46,710 bases of DNA, from assembly GCA_016845205.1 (NCBI GenBank), contig JAERTA010000114.1, positions 1-46,710 of the forward strand, given 5' to 3'. The translations under genes were made by a program, and so were the position numbers. This document shows positions 1-6,441 of the stretch, one piece after another. Source of the stretch: Gammaproteobacteria bacterium (GTDB lineage: Bacteria > Pseudomonadota > Gammaproteobacteria > PS1 > Pseudothioglobaceae). How positions within the stretch are numbered: position 1 is the stretch's first letter; each line of letters opens with the position of its first letter. Under the pieces are notes generated by a model. The model did no database searches. It saw only the letters and a program-made list of their open reading frames with translations, and was not told the origin of the DNA.

Positions 1-161
1 TTATGCCTTGTACAATCTCTGTTTATGAAAAAACAGATGGTAGTGTTTGGTTGGGTTATATGAACGCTAAGTTGTTAGGCGATATGTTTGGCGGCACTGT
101 TGCTGAAGTCATGAGCGAGGTTGATGCAGACCAGCAAAGCTTTATTGAGTTTGTTAAATAA
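1..161 (+). CDS. DUF302-family protein, C-terminal fragment (partial)
   Basis: An open frame enters from the window edge (frame starting at base 3) and stops with TAA at 159-161. The last 52 residues contain PCTISVYEK followed by VWLGYMN and a closing acidic helix. This resembles the C-terminal half of DUF302 proteins, where a CxISVYE strand is followed by a Met-Asn strand. The N-terminus lies outside the window. Function is unknown; a second, more divergent DUF302-like protein is encoded at 8659-9126. The family call rests on the short C-terminal pattern only. Confidence 0.6.
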   Translation, partial: MPCTISVYEKTDGSVWLGYMNAKLLGDMFGGTVAEVMSEVDADQQSFIEFVK

Positions 162-185
162 ATAACAAAATACTTTAGATATTTT

Positions 186-211
186 AAAAAGCACCTTCGG
201 GCGCTTTTTAT
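186..211 (+). terminator. Intrinsic terminator after the DUF302 fragment
   Basis: A-rich arm plus GCACC, a TTCG tetraloop, GGCGC and a run of five T. One A-C mismatch sits inside the stem. It lies 25 bases after the stop codon and before the tRNA promoter. Confidence 0.75.
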
Positions 212-237
212 TTGTAGGTATTTTTAGCAAATAATCA

Positions 238-265
238 TTGAGCAATTTACCCCTTTGGGTATAAT
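238..265 (+). promoter_or_regulatory. Promoter of the tRNA-Thr gene
   Basis: TTGAGC (238-243) and a perfect TATAAT (260-265) are separated by 16 bp. The -10 ends 11 bases before the mature tRNA 5' end, as expected for a short 5' leader. Confidence 0.7.
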
Positions 266-276
266 CTCAATTTGAT

Positions 277-352
277 GCCGAAGTAGCACAGTTGGTAGTG
301 CAACTGATTTGTAATCAGTAGGTCGCCAGTTCGAGTCCGGCCTTCGGCACCA
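277..352 (+). tRNA. tRNA-Thr (anticodon UGU)
   Basis: A 76-base cloverleaf. The acceptor arms GCCGAAG and CTTCGGC pair perfectly, followed by discriminator A and an encoded CCA. The anticodon stem ACTGA/TCAGT holds the loop TTTGTAA, giving anticodon TGT. The T loop reads TTCGAGT. A monocistronic unit, flanked by its own promoter and terminator. Confidence 0.97.
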
Positions 353-356
353 TATT

Positions 357-395
357 CAAAAGGGTTTGTAGTTTATAGCTGCAGACCTTTTTTTA
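357..395 (+). terminator. Intrinsic terminator of tRNA-Thr
   Basis: The stem GTTTGTAG / CTGCAGAC pairs fully if G-U pairs are allowed, is extended by AAAGG/CTTTT, and is followed by a seven-T run. Confidence 0.75.
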
Positions 396-431
396 TGCCT
401 GTCGTCATATTGTCGTTTTTAAGCCATAAAG

Positions 432-875
432 TTATAGCTTAGCAATGGGCAAATGCCGCTCACTTGAGTCTTTAATGATTTGTCGCTGCGCCTTAGAAAG
501 CAGATTTATATGAGGAAACAACTCTCTGTCCTCTATTCTGGTGTGTGCCTTTAATAAATCGCCAAATTCTGCTAATAGCTCGGGCTTGTCTTTAAGTGCT
601 TGTGCCAGTTTATAGAGTTGTTGGTGCTCTTTTGTTAGTTGCTCACACATGGCTTTTAGTGTGGCGGATTTATCTTTTAAAGGGGCGAATATTGTTATCT
701 CTTCTGTTTCAAAATGTGCCTGAAAAGAAGCACCAAAAGTTTGTGATATTTTTAAACACAATGCTTTAATGTCTTCCGCCTTGCCTGCTTTAGCAGTATT
801 GACGCACTTGTTGCCTAGTGACAGGGAGATATGATGTTCTCGCGCTAAAATTAAGAGTTCGTCTGCTATTTTCAT
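432..875 (-). CDS. Hemerythrin-like (HHE domain) protein
   Basis: A 147-residue all-helical protein with the spaced His/Glu pattern of a hemerythrin HHE domain: EHH near residue 14, HFETEE near 54, KEHQQLY near 83, and HTRIEDRELFPH near 111-122. These would bind a di-iron centre that senses or carries O2 or NO. The start codon overlaps the nnrS stop by one base (TAATG), so translation is probably coupled. Placement with nnrS suggests a role in NO handling, as for Ric/YtfE-type or HHE proteins in denitrifiers. The N-terminal Cys domain of YtfE is absent. Confidence 0.8.
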   Translation of the reverse strand: MKIADELLILAREHHISLSLGNKCVNTAKAGKAEDIKALCLKISQTFGASFQAHFETEEITIFAPLKDKSATLKAMCEQLTKEHQQLYKLAQALKDKPELLAEFGDLLKAHTRIEDRELFPHINLLSKAQRQIIKDSSERHLPIAKL

Positions 876-2056
876 TACCCAAACTGTCCGTCAATCCTTG
901 CTTTAAAAAACATTGGCGTATAAATAATTAAGAAAAATACAAAAGCAACGATCCATAAAACTTGTGAGATAAACACCCATTCAACATAATGCTCAATGTC
1001 AAACATGATCATTAATACGCGGAATACAAAAGACAATACTAACAAAGCAAACATACCGCCCAACTGCTTGGGTGGATCAAATACATTGCGCCCAGTATGC
1101 CCCAGACTAACGCGCGCCATCATGCTAAGCACCATCAGCGCAAGGCCAAAAGCAAAAGCGTGAATATCAAGGTTAGGGCCGATATTAGCAAAATACCCAA
1201 CAACATTAATAGCAAAACCTAAGGTTAAAAAACCATAGGCTAAGTAGATACTCCAGAGCAATGGCTTTTGCCAGATTCTTGGATGATACCAATTAAAGAG
1301 TCGTATAGAATGGATGACAAATAAAGCACCAGCAATAACTGTACTAAGTGGGCTAGCAAAGAACACCTCGATTATCACAAAAGCTAAAAATAAGAACAAA
1401 CTAGACAAATCCAAAAATTTAGAATTTTTTAGCTCGGTCTCCAATCCAATACCGCGTTCAATAAAAAACGGCAAAAGTCGTCTAGACATCATAAATAATA
1501 GGCTAATGATTAAATAGAAGCCAAGATAAGTGCCCATATAAATGCCTTGATCAAGCGTACCCAACAAGCCTAAATAAAATAAGATATGAGCAGTTGCTAA
1601 AAGCATCACTTTAGCCACAATGCCAAGGTTGTTCCAGCTCTTGGCTTTGATAATTGGATAAGCAATGGCCATACTGGAAAACACCAAAAAGCTACTATCG
1701 ACAATCGCCTGATAAACAAGGTATTCGTTAGCAACAAAAGGCAGAAATCGCCCTGCTATCCATAAGGCAAACAATGCCAACAACGACTTGTTGTAAAGGG
1801 TTTGTACGCCGGTCCAATTTTTGCTGGCAGTTAATAAAAAACCAACAGTTACTGCCGAAGAATAAGCAAAAATCATTTCATGCGCATGCCAATCAATCGG
1901 ATTGGCGTTATTAATCAAAATCAGCGAAGGGTAGAATACCATCCACATTAACATTGACAATACGGCAATCATTCCGGTTGCGAAGAAAAACGGCCTAAAC
2001 CCCAGGCGTAGAAACGGGATAACAGAGTATTGATTGTCTTGATTAAGGTTGATCAT
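875..2056 (-). CDS. nnrS: NnrS family membrane protein
   Basis: A 393-residue polytopic protein of about twelve hydrophobic segments. The N-terminal FLRLGFRPFFFATG and the HAHEMIF motif near residue 77 are hallmarks of NnrS, a haem- and copper-containing membrane protein linked to nitric oxide stress and usually co-regulated with denitrification genes. It lies between a cytochrome c gene (58 bp upstream) and a hemerythrin gene (1-bp overlap), all leftward. The group is probably driven by the FNR-like box at 3178-3191. No NO reductase is encoded in the window. Confidence 0.92.
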   Translation of the reverse strand: MINLNQDNQYSVIPFLRLGFRPFFFATGMIAVLSMLMWMVFYPSLILINNANPIDWHAHEMIFAYSSAVTVGFLLTASKNWTGVQTLYNKSLLALFALWIAGRFLPFVANEYLVYQAIVDSSFLVFSSMAIAYPIIKAKSWNNLGIVAKVMLLATAHILFYLGLLGTLDQGIYMGTYLGFYLIISLLFMMSRRLLPFFIERGIGLETELKNSKFLDLSSLFLFLAFVIIEVFFASPLSTVIAGALFVIHSIRLFNWYHPRIWQKPLLWSIYLAYGFLTLGFAINVVGYFANIGPNLDIHAFAFGLALMVLSMMARVSLGHTGRNVFDPPKQLGGMFALLVLSFVFRVLMIMFDIEHYVEWVFISQVLWIVAFVFFLIIYTPMFFKARIDGQFG

Positions 2057-2114
2057 GACTCAAGCGCGTAATGATAAAGTTTTCTTTGTATTTTATGCCC
2101 AATATAAAACAGGG

Positions 2115-3119
2115 TTAATTGATGTCAAGTGCCGCCTCAATCATTTGCTTCATTTGTTTGTTTAGGTCGCTAGCTGCCTTATTCATCTTTTGATTTTCAA
2201 AATGTTTAAGGGTGTAGGCGTAGTTTTCAATCACAACAATGACTTTCTTGTCTTCCCTTTCCATGACAGTTGCTCTTAGCGGTAGAATTAAGCCTAAGCG
2301 CTGATCAATTTTCAAAAATTCTATGACATTGTCGGAATTAAAGAAACGAACAATAAGCTGTTTTCTGTCACTATGGTTTTGTGTTAAATGTCTTGATGAG
2401 TGTAGTTCAAAGCCATGCGCAGTGGCGCCTTTTTTTAGCTTGCTAATTGTGTCTTTCATGTTTTTACTACTCTCGTAGATAAATGACAGCGGTTCGTCAT
2501 CTGGCGTTTCTCCATCCACCATAGGTTTTTCATGTGATCTGATGTATGCCACCATATCGTTAGCCATTTCGTCATTAAGCTTATTGGCGTAGGAAGACAT
2601 CTCTGAGTTTTCAATACCATTTAGAATAATGTGTTTAATCATTTGATCGCTTGCTGAATGTAAGAATGCCTGATTGGCTAGTGCAGGAGGTGAAACCGCC
2701 TGATTATTCTGCCAATATAAATAGACACCTACGCCTTCACCGCCTTGTAGTGCGTCCCCATGGCATCTTGTGCAGTATCTTTCGTAATAGTATTTTCCTC
2801 TGTCAGTATTACCAGTTATCGGTGAATCTGAGTATTTGGGCTCTGGCAGTCCAGAACGAAGAAATTGGATCAATTCTGTGACTTGTGTGTCTGATAGGTC
2901 AAATTCAGGCATAACTCTGCCTGGTCTGCCATATTTTATGGTCTTTTTAAGATAGTCATCAGTGTGGTTGGCAATAGTGCTTCTGTACAAAGGCAAACCC
3001 AAAAAGCCTTGTTGTGAAAAACCGTGGCATTTTTCACAATTGTCTTGATAAACGGTTTTACCGCCAGCAAAGCTGAATAGTGGCAATAAAAGCAAAATAG
3101 TTAGTATTTTAAATTTCAT
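2115..3119 (-). CDS. Secreted dihaem cytochrome c with a C-terminal extension
   Basis: 334 residues counted from the ATG at 3119. This start is preferred over an ATG 11 codons upstream because it has an AGGAAA ribosome site and begins a clean signal peptide (about residues 1-18). Two class I cytochrome domains follow, with haem motifs at C28-C31-H32 and C116-C119-H120; Met70 is a likely axial ligand. Residues from about 205 onward form a non-haem domain of about 130 residues that I do not recognise. First gene of the cytochrome-nnrS-hemerythrin group. It could deliver electrons to a periplasmic NO-related or terminal reductase, but the substrate is unknown. Confidence 0.85.
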   Translation of the reverse strand: MKFKILTILLLLPLFSFAGGKTVYQDNCEKCHGFSQQGFLGLPLYRSTIANHTDDYLKKTIKYGRPGRVMPEFDLSDTQVTELIQFLRSGLPEPKYSDSPITGNTDRGKYYYERYCTRCHGDALQGGEGVGVYLYWQNNQAVSPPALANQAFLHSASDQMIKHIILNGIENSEMSSYANKLNDEMANDMVAYIRSHEKPMVDGETPDDEPLSFIYESSKNMKDTISKLKKGATAHGFELHSSRHLTQNHSDRKQLIVRFFNSDNVIEFLKIDQRLGLILPLRATVMEREDKKVIVVIENYAYTLKHFENQKMNKAASDLNKQMKQMIEAALDIN

Positions 3120-3152
3120 GTGCTTTCCTTTTGTTTGTGTATATGGGTGCAT

Positions 3153-3191
3153 TCTATATAGAAAATTTAATTTTTAATTGACTTAAGTCAA
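3153..3191 (-). promoter_or_regulatory. FNR/DNR-like box and promoter of cytochrome-nnrS-hemerythrin genes
   Basis: A perfect palindrome TTGAC-TTAA-GTCAA lies at 3178-3191. On the minus strand a TATAGA hexamer (3153-3158) puts the predicted start about 38-41 bp from the box centre, close to class II activator geometry. The sequence fits FNR, DNR or NNR-type factors. Confidence 0.65.
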
Positions 3192-3276
3192 GTTATTGAC
3201 ATTAATCTGGTTTTTTGTAGCGTTGTTTTAAAGTGCAGTAAGAGAAGTATGGGGCAAAATTAGCTTTTACTAATAG

Positions 3277-3307
3277 AGTTGCATCCTGCTCTAAGTAGTG
3301 TAGGATG
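3277..3307 (+). other. Leader hairpin upstream of the repeat-protein gene
   Basis: CATCCT (3282-3287) pairs with AGGATG (3302-3307), with inner CT/AG pairs. It lies 63 bases before the start codon. An ACTAAT -10-like hexamer (3269-3274) would place the transcript start at about 3281, at the foot of the hairpin. A similar hairpin precedes the secreted DUF302 gene at 8583-8636. Confidence 0.35.
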
Positions 3308-3370
3308 GCACATAAGTGAATATCAATTTTTTACTTAAACTATAAAAACAACTCTAATAAGGAGAACAAT

Positions 3371-3892
3371 ATGAAAAACGTAACAAAAGCAATCGCGATT
3401 GCAACAGTAATGGCTTCAGCAGTGGCAACAGCGGGTTGGGGTGGTAATAACTCTAACTGGGGCCCTTTCTCAGGTGGTAACAACTGGGGTCCTTTTGATG
3501 GTGGCTCTAACATGGGCCCTATGAATAGCGGCTCTAACTGGGGCCCTTTCTCAGGTGGCAACAACATGGGTCCATTTGGTGGTGGTTCTAATGCCGGTCC
3601 TTTTTCTGGTGCTCAAAACTGGGGCCCTTTCCAAGGCGGTAATAACTGGTTAAACAATACTGATTTCGGTACAAAGTTTAACACTAGCAATAAGACTGAC
3701 ACAAACGCTTCAGGCGCAGCTGACGGCTCTGCTTCTGGTTCAGGTGATGCCAATGCTAAAGGTGTTGCAGATGCTTATGCTAAAGGTGTAGCTGACGCAC
3801 AAGCACAAGCACAAGCAGACGCTTACGCTAAAGGCTATGCAGACGCAATGGCTTCAGGCACCGCTTCTTCAAACGATGCTGCTGCTAAGTAA
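3371..3892 (+). CDS. Secreted Gly/Asn/Pro-Phe repeat protein, possibly sulfur-globule-like
   Basis: A 173-residue protein with an AAGGAG ribosome site and a cleavable signal peptide (about residues 1-21). Residues 22-95 hold about eight copies of an eight-to-ten-residue repeat of the form GGNNWGPFS. A Ser/Thr/Asn linker follows, then a C-terminal tail (about 117-170) of repeats resembling DAYAKGVA. No catalytic residues or cysteines are present. Low-complexity, aromatic, Gly- and Asn-rich secreted proteins of this kind include the sulfur globule envelope proteins of purple sulfur bacteria. That comparison is by composition only. A structural or surface protein is the alternative. Confidence 0.65.
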   Translation: MKNVTKAIAIATVMASAVATAGWGGNNSNWGPFSGGNNWGPFDGGSNMGPMNSGSNWGPFSGGNNMGPFGGGSNAGPFSGAQNWGPFQGGNNWLNNTDFGTKFNTSNKTDTNASGAADGSASGSGDANAKGVADAYAKGVADAQAQAQADAYAKGYADAMASGTASSNDAAAK

Positions 3893-3910
3893 TTTTTAAA
3901 TAAATTACGC

Positions 3911-3937
3911 AAAAACCACCCGAGAGGGTGGTTTTTT
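3911..3937 (+). terminator. Intrinsic terminator of the repeat-protein gene
   Basis: AAAAACCACCC, a GAGA loop, GGGTGG and six T. The stem is perfect and starts 18 bases after the stop codon. Confidence 0.9.
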
Positions 3938-4014
3938 ATTGGACGCTCAAAAAAAGTAATATTGATTATCGTCCAAAATAAACTAAAAAAACTTCCACCC
4001 CCCCATCTTTGTTT

Positions 4015-4020
4015 TATAAT
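4015..4020 (+). promoter_or_regulatory. -10 element of a candidate small RNA
   Basis: A perfect TATAAT whose predicted start (about 4027) falls at the base of the long hairpin beginning at 4028. The -35 position (3992-3997, CTTCCA) is weak. Confidence 0.5.
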
Positions 4021-4026
4021 TAGATT

Positions 4027-4166
4027 ATTAATGTTGTCGTTGGTTTATAAAACAGCAAAGTTTCTGATTTGACTTGCTACCTCTTGCCCAACGACAATAT
4101 TAACCCAAACATTCTAAGGAGATGAGAGTGTGAAAAATAAAGAGGCGCCTTGATTGGCGCTTTTTT
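4027..4166 (+). ncRNA. Candidate structured small RNA, about 140 nt
   Basis: A 16-bp stem pairs 4028-4043 with 4088-4103 (one G-U, otherwise perfect). Its 44-base loop has its own small stem (AGCAA-A-GT with ACTTGCT). It is followed by AAGGAG (4116-4121) and a seven-codon mini-ORF beginning GTG at 4130 and ending TGA inside the final hairpin. That hairpin is a terminator, GCGCC/GGCGC plus six T (4145-4166). Promoter, stem, ribosome-binding-like tract and terminator form a complete transcription unit without a protein of normal size. It does not look like tmRNA, 6S, SRP RNA or RNase P. It could be a regulatory RNA, or a leader whose downstream gene has been lost. Confidence 0.5.
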
Positions 4167-4243
4167 ATGTCCATTTGCAAAATTTCCGAATTTTTTAAAT
4201 TTGAAGCTTTTATCAGGCTGTTTTTTGGCAAAAAATCGCCTTT

Positions 4244-4277
4244 AACCCCTTAAAGTAGCTGTTTTTAAAGGGTTTTA
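4244..4277. terminator. Weak terminator-like hairpin
   Basis: AACCCCTTAAA (4244-4254) pairs with TTTAAAGGGTT (4264-4274) with one mismatch and is followed by TT-A-TT. It lies between the candidate small RNA and the tatA promoter, in a gap of about 520 bases (3893-4416) that otherwise holds only those two elements. Confidence 0.3.
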
Positions 4278-4326
4278 TTGCTATATTTTGAATGATTTTG
4301 ATTATTTGCTAAATTTTATTTATTAA

Positions 4327-4368
4327 TTAACCTATGTTATGTTGATAAAGCAGACATAGACTTATCAT
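4327..4368 (+). promoter_or_regulatory. tatAB promoter with WTAAC-CTAT-GTTAT operator
   Basis: TTAAC-CTAT-GTTAT lies at 4327-4340 (centre 4333.5). The -10 TATCAT is at 4363-4368, so the predicted start is 4375. Centre-to-start distance is 41.5 bp, the class II Crp/Fnr activator position. One of five such promoters between 4.3 and 15.7 kb. Confidence 0.7.
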
Positions 4369-4416
4369 AACCTTCTTAGTTTAGGAATAATGCGAGAGCA
4401 AGAATAGGAGAAAAAT

Positions 4417-4587
4417 ATGGGGTTTGGAGTGACTGAATTACTCATAATATTAGTAATTGTACTACTGATTTTTGGGGGTAAACGCTTAAAGAATATTGGC
4501 AGCGACCTTGGTGGCGCCATTAAAGGGTTTAAAAAATCCATAAAAGATGAGCAAAATATAGAAACCAAAGCGATTAAGCAAAAGTAA
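4417..4587 (+). CDS. tatA: Twin-arginine translocase subunit TatA
   Basis: A 56-residue protein with AGGAG six bases before the ATG. A short N-terminal transmembrane helix ([15 protein letters not shown]) is followed by the [19 protein letters not shown] amphipathic helix typical of TatA, and a short charged tail. TatA forms the export channel for folded proteins with RR signal peptides; NapA, NapG and FccB in this window carry such signals. tatB follows after three bases. tatC does not follow in this window. Confidence 0.9.
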   Translation: MGFGVTELLIILVIVLLIFGGKRLKNIGSDLGGAIKGFKKSIKDEQNIETKAIKQK

Positions 4588-4590
4588 TGC

Positions 4591-4872
4591 ATGTTTGATA
4601 TCGGTTTTTGGGAGTTTGCGCTTATTGGTGTTATTGCGCTTATTGTTGTTGGGCCCGAAAGAATGCCAGCTATCGCAAGAAAAGCGGGCCACTATATTGG
4701 AAAAGCAAAAAAAATTACCAATAAAATCCAAGAAGATATTTCTACTGAGCTTGATACTGATACCCTTAAAGAACAACTTAACTTTGAAGATCAGAGTCTA
4801 GGGGTTGGTGATATATTGCAAGATACCAAAAACACCTTAAACGATATTAAAGATAGTGGCAATAAAGATTAG
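4591..4872 (+). CDS. tatB: Sec-independent translocase subunit TatB
   Basis: 93 residues. The N-terminal MFDIGFWEFALIGVIALIVVGPERMP is the classic TatB helix-hinge-amphipathic start, with the Glu in the membrane segment and the GPERMP hinge. An acidic, low-complexity tail follows. TatB with TatC forms the receptor for twin-arginine signal peptides. It sits three bases after tatA in the same operon. The next gene is a lipoprotein rather than tatC, so tatC must lie elsewhere. Confidence 0.93.
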   Translation: MFDIGFWEFALIGVIALIVVGPERMPAIARKAGHYIGKAKKITNKIQEDISTELDTDTLKEQLNFEDQSLGVGDILQDTKNTLNDIKDSGNKD

Positions 4873-4892
4873 CCGATATTAAGATCCATATA

Positions 4893-5474
4893 ATGAGAAT
4901 ACTACTAAGTTTATTGCTGTTTTTGATTGTGGGCTGTACGGCTGATAATGGTTCAACATCGGCAGTGATTGATGCTGAACAAACCATGGATATTAATGGA
5001 ACACTGTATCAAAAGGGTCACAGCTCACCTTTTAATGGCAGTGTGCAAACCAAGTATAAGAATGGCAATAAAATGAAAAAAATCGCCTATAAAAACGGCA
5101 AAAGACATGGCTTGTTTGTGTTGTGGCATCTGAGCGGACAAAAAATAATGGAAGTAAATTACAAACAAGGCAAGGAAGAGGGACTCAGCACTTCTTGGTT
5201 TAAAAGCGGACAAAAAGAGTTTGATGTTTACTTTAAAAATGGCAAGGAAGATGGCGATGCTATTTGGTGGCACAAGAATGGACAAAAAGAACTGGAAACG
5301 AGCTATAAAGCTGGGAAAAGACACGGCCCAACTGTTTGGTATTATTCAAGTGGTGAGAAATTGAAAGCCATGGATTACAAAAACGGCAAGATCGAAGGAG
5401 CTGGCATTTGGTGGGGTAAAGACGGCAAAATAAATTTTAAGACAAACTACAAAAATGGTGTAGAAGTCAAATAA
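4893..5474 (+). CDS. MORN/YwqK-like repeat lipoprotein
   Basis: 193 residues beginning with a lipoprotein signal (MRILLSLLLFLIVGC; lipobox LIVGC, Cys15). From about residue 50, five or six repeats of about 23 residues follow, each like YKNGKRHGLFVLWHLSGQK. These are MORN-type repeats as found in proteins annotated as YwqK-family antitoxins. No toxin partner is adjacent. It starts 20 bases after tatB and may be co-transcribed with it, although no good ribosome site is visible. Likely an outer- or inner-membrane-anchored protein of unknown role. Confidence 0.8.
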   Translation: MRILLSLLLFLIVGCTADNGSTSAVIDAEQTMDINGTLYQKGHSSPFNGSVQTKYKNGNKMKKIAYKNGKRHGLFVLWHLSGQKIMEVNYKQGKEEGLSTSWFKSGQKEFDVYFKNGKEDGDAIWWHKNGQKELETSYKAGKRHGPTVWYYSSGEKLKAMDYKNGKIEGAGIWWGKDGKINFKTNYKNGVEVK

Positions 5475-5483
5475 AACTAGCTA

Positions 5484-6230
5484 TTACTGGTTATTAATAA
5501 GGATAAATCCACCAATCTCAGAGAGGCGTTCTTCCTTTAATACTTTAAGTTTTTTCTGAGAGCATTGAATTAAGGCTTCTTTTTTAAATGATGAAATAAC
5601 CCGTGAAACATGCACCTTTGTAAGACCTAAAATATCAGCCATGTCTTCTTGGTTAAGTGGGAAAAAGCACAATTCAGATTCACTGGCATCACAGTTAGAA
5701 GGTTGTTGCTTAATACGAGTAGATATATCCATTATCAAATAAGCAAGTGCTTCTTTGGCGCTTTTTCTGCCAAGATTTAATAGATGTTGTTGGTTAACAT
5801 TGGCATTATGAGAAAGGATCTCAATTAATTTGGTAGCGATTGGTTTTTGTTCACCAATCAGTTTGTCAATTGTAACGTTGTTAATAACACAAACGTCAAC
5901 CTCGGTTATTGCTTGAACAAAATAATGATAAGCATCATTACTGTGTGAAAACCCAATCGAGTCGCCTGGCATTGCCACTTGGAATATTTGGCGAGAGCCG
6001 TCTTCTAAATAACTGCCTAAAATTAAATATCCGGCGTTAATACATAGACTATAGTTGATACTAGCGTTTTCTTGAATGATATATTCGCCAGATTGAAAAT
6101 GGCGTTTTTTCTCAATATAGCCTTCAACAGATTTCATTTCATCATCTGTTAAAGCGCCGAACACCGTACTTTTACGCACTAGGCAGCTTAGGCAATTTTC
6201 AGAAATTTTATTATTCCCGTTACAAGACAT
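5484..6230 (-). CDS. Crp/Fnr-family transcriptional regulator with altered recognition helix
   Basis: 248 residues, good GAGGAAA ribosome site. An N-terminal cysteine group (C3, C13, C16) and C114 recall the FNR iron-sulfur ligands, but the spacing differs. The cyclic-nucleotide-binding-like fold spans about 22-130, then a dimer helix and a winged helix-turn-helix at about 192-230. The recognition helix reads GLTKVHVSRVISS. Ser209 and Arg210 match the FNR Ser-Arg pair, but the FNR Glu that contacts the G of TTGAT is Val206 here. Its own promoter has an FNR-like box (6290-6303), so FNR may control it. Five non-canonical palindromes lie around it, and it is the best local candidate to bind them. 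Confidence 0.9.
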   Translation of the reverse strand: MSCNGNNKISENCLSCLVRKSTVFGALTDDEMKSVEGYIEKKRHFQSGEYIIQENASINYSLCINAGYLILGSYLEDGSRQIFQVAMPGDSIGFSHSNDAYHYFVQAITEVDVCVINNVTIDKLIGEQKPIATKLIEILSHNANVNQQHLLNLGRKSAKEALAYLIMDISTRIKQQPSNCDASESELCFFPLNQEDMADILGLTKVHVSRVISSFKKEALIQCSQKKLKVLKEERLSEIGGFILINNQ

Positions 6231-6262
6231 TGTCTTTCCTCAAGTTTTAATATTAGATTATC

Positions 6263-6303
6263 ATTGTATTCTTATATTAAAAGCATACCTTGATATAGGG
6301 CAA
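6263..6303 (-). promoter_or_regulatory. FNR-like box and promoter of the 5484-6230 regulator
   Basis: TTGAT-ATAG-GGCAA at 6290-6303 has one mismatch to the TTGAY-N4-RTCAA class. A minus-strand TACAAT (6263-6268) gives a predicted start at 6256, 40.5 bp from the box centre. Confidence 0.6.
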
Positions 6304-6377
6304 GGTTTTTTATTTAGGTCAAAAAAGACTTAATGTTAACATGGGTATTGTCTTAAGGGGGGCTATTTGATAAATGG

Positions 6378-6411
6378 CAAAAAAAAGCCCCAAACTATGA
6401 AGCTGGGGCTT
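6378..6411 (-). terminator. Intrinsic terminator of the fccAB operon
   Basis: On the minus strand AAGCCCCA pairs with TGGGGCTT across an 11-base loop and runs into a seven-T stretch. It lies 31 bases beyond the fccB stop codon. Confidence 0.9.
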
Positions 6412-6441
6412 CTAAACCAAAAGGTTTATTGAGGAGCTATT

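Noticed and set aside
2119-2128. TTGATGTCAA as an FNR box for nnrS
   Set aside because: No four-base spacer, and it is part of the last codons of the cytochrome gene.
3340-3567. Leftward ORF rich in PPEKGPQLE repeats
   Set aside because: It is the antisense image of the secreted repeat protein, lacks a ribosome site and crosses the real gene's start region.
3430-3660. CRISPR-like or direct-repeat array
   Set aside because: The repeats are degenerate at DNA level, unevenly spaced and in frame with one reading frame; they encode the GGNNWGPFS protein repeats.
4893-5474. Toxin-antitoxin role for the YwqK-like lipoprotein
   Set aside because: No candidate toxin lies beside it, and the lipoprotein signal argues against a cytoplasmic antitoxin.
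6336-6349. TTAAC-ATGG-GTATT as a sixth copy of the new operator
   Set aside because: Two mismatches in the right half-site, spacer differs, and no promoter at the right distance was found.
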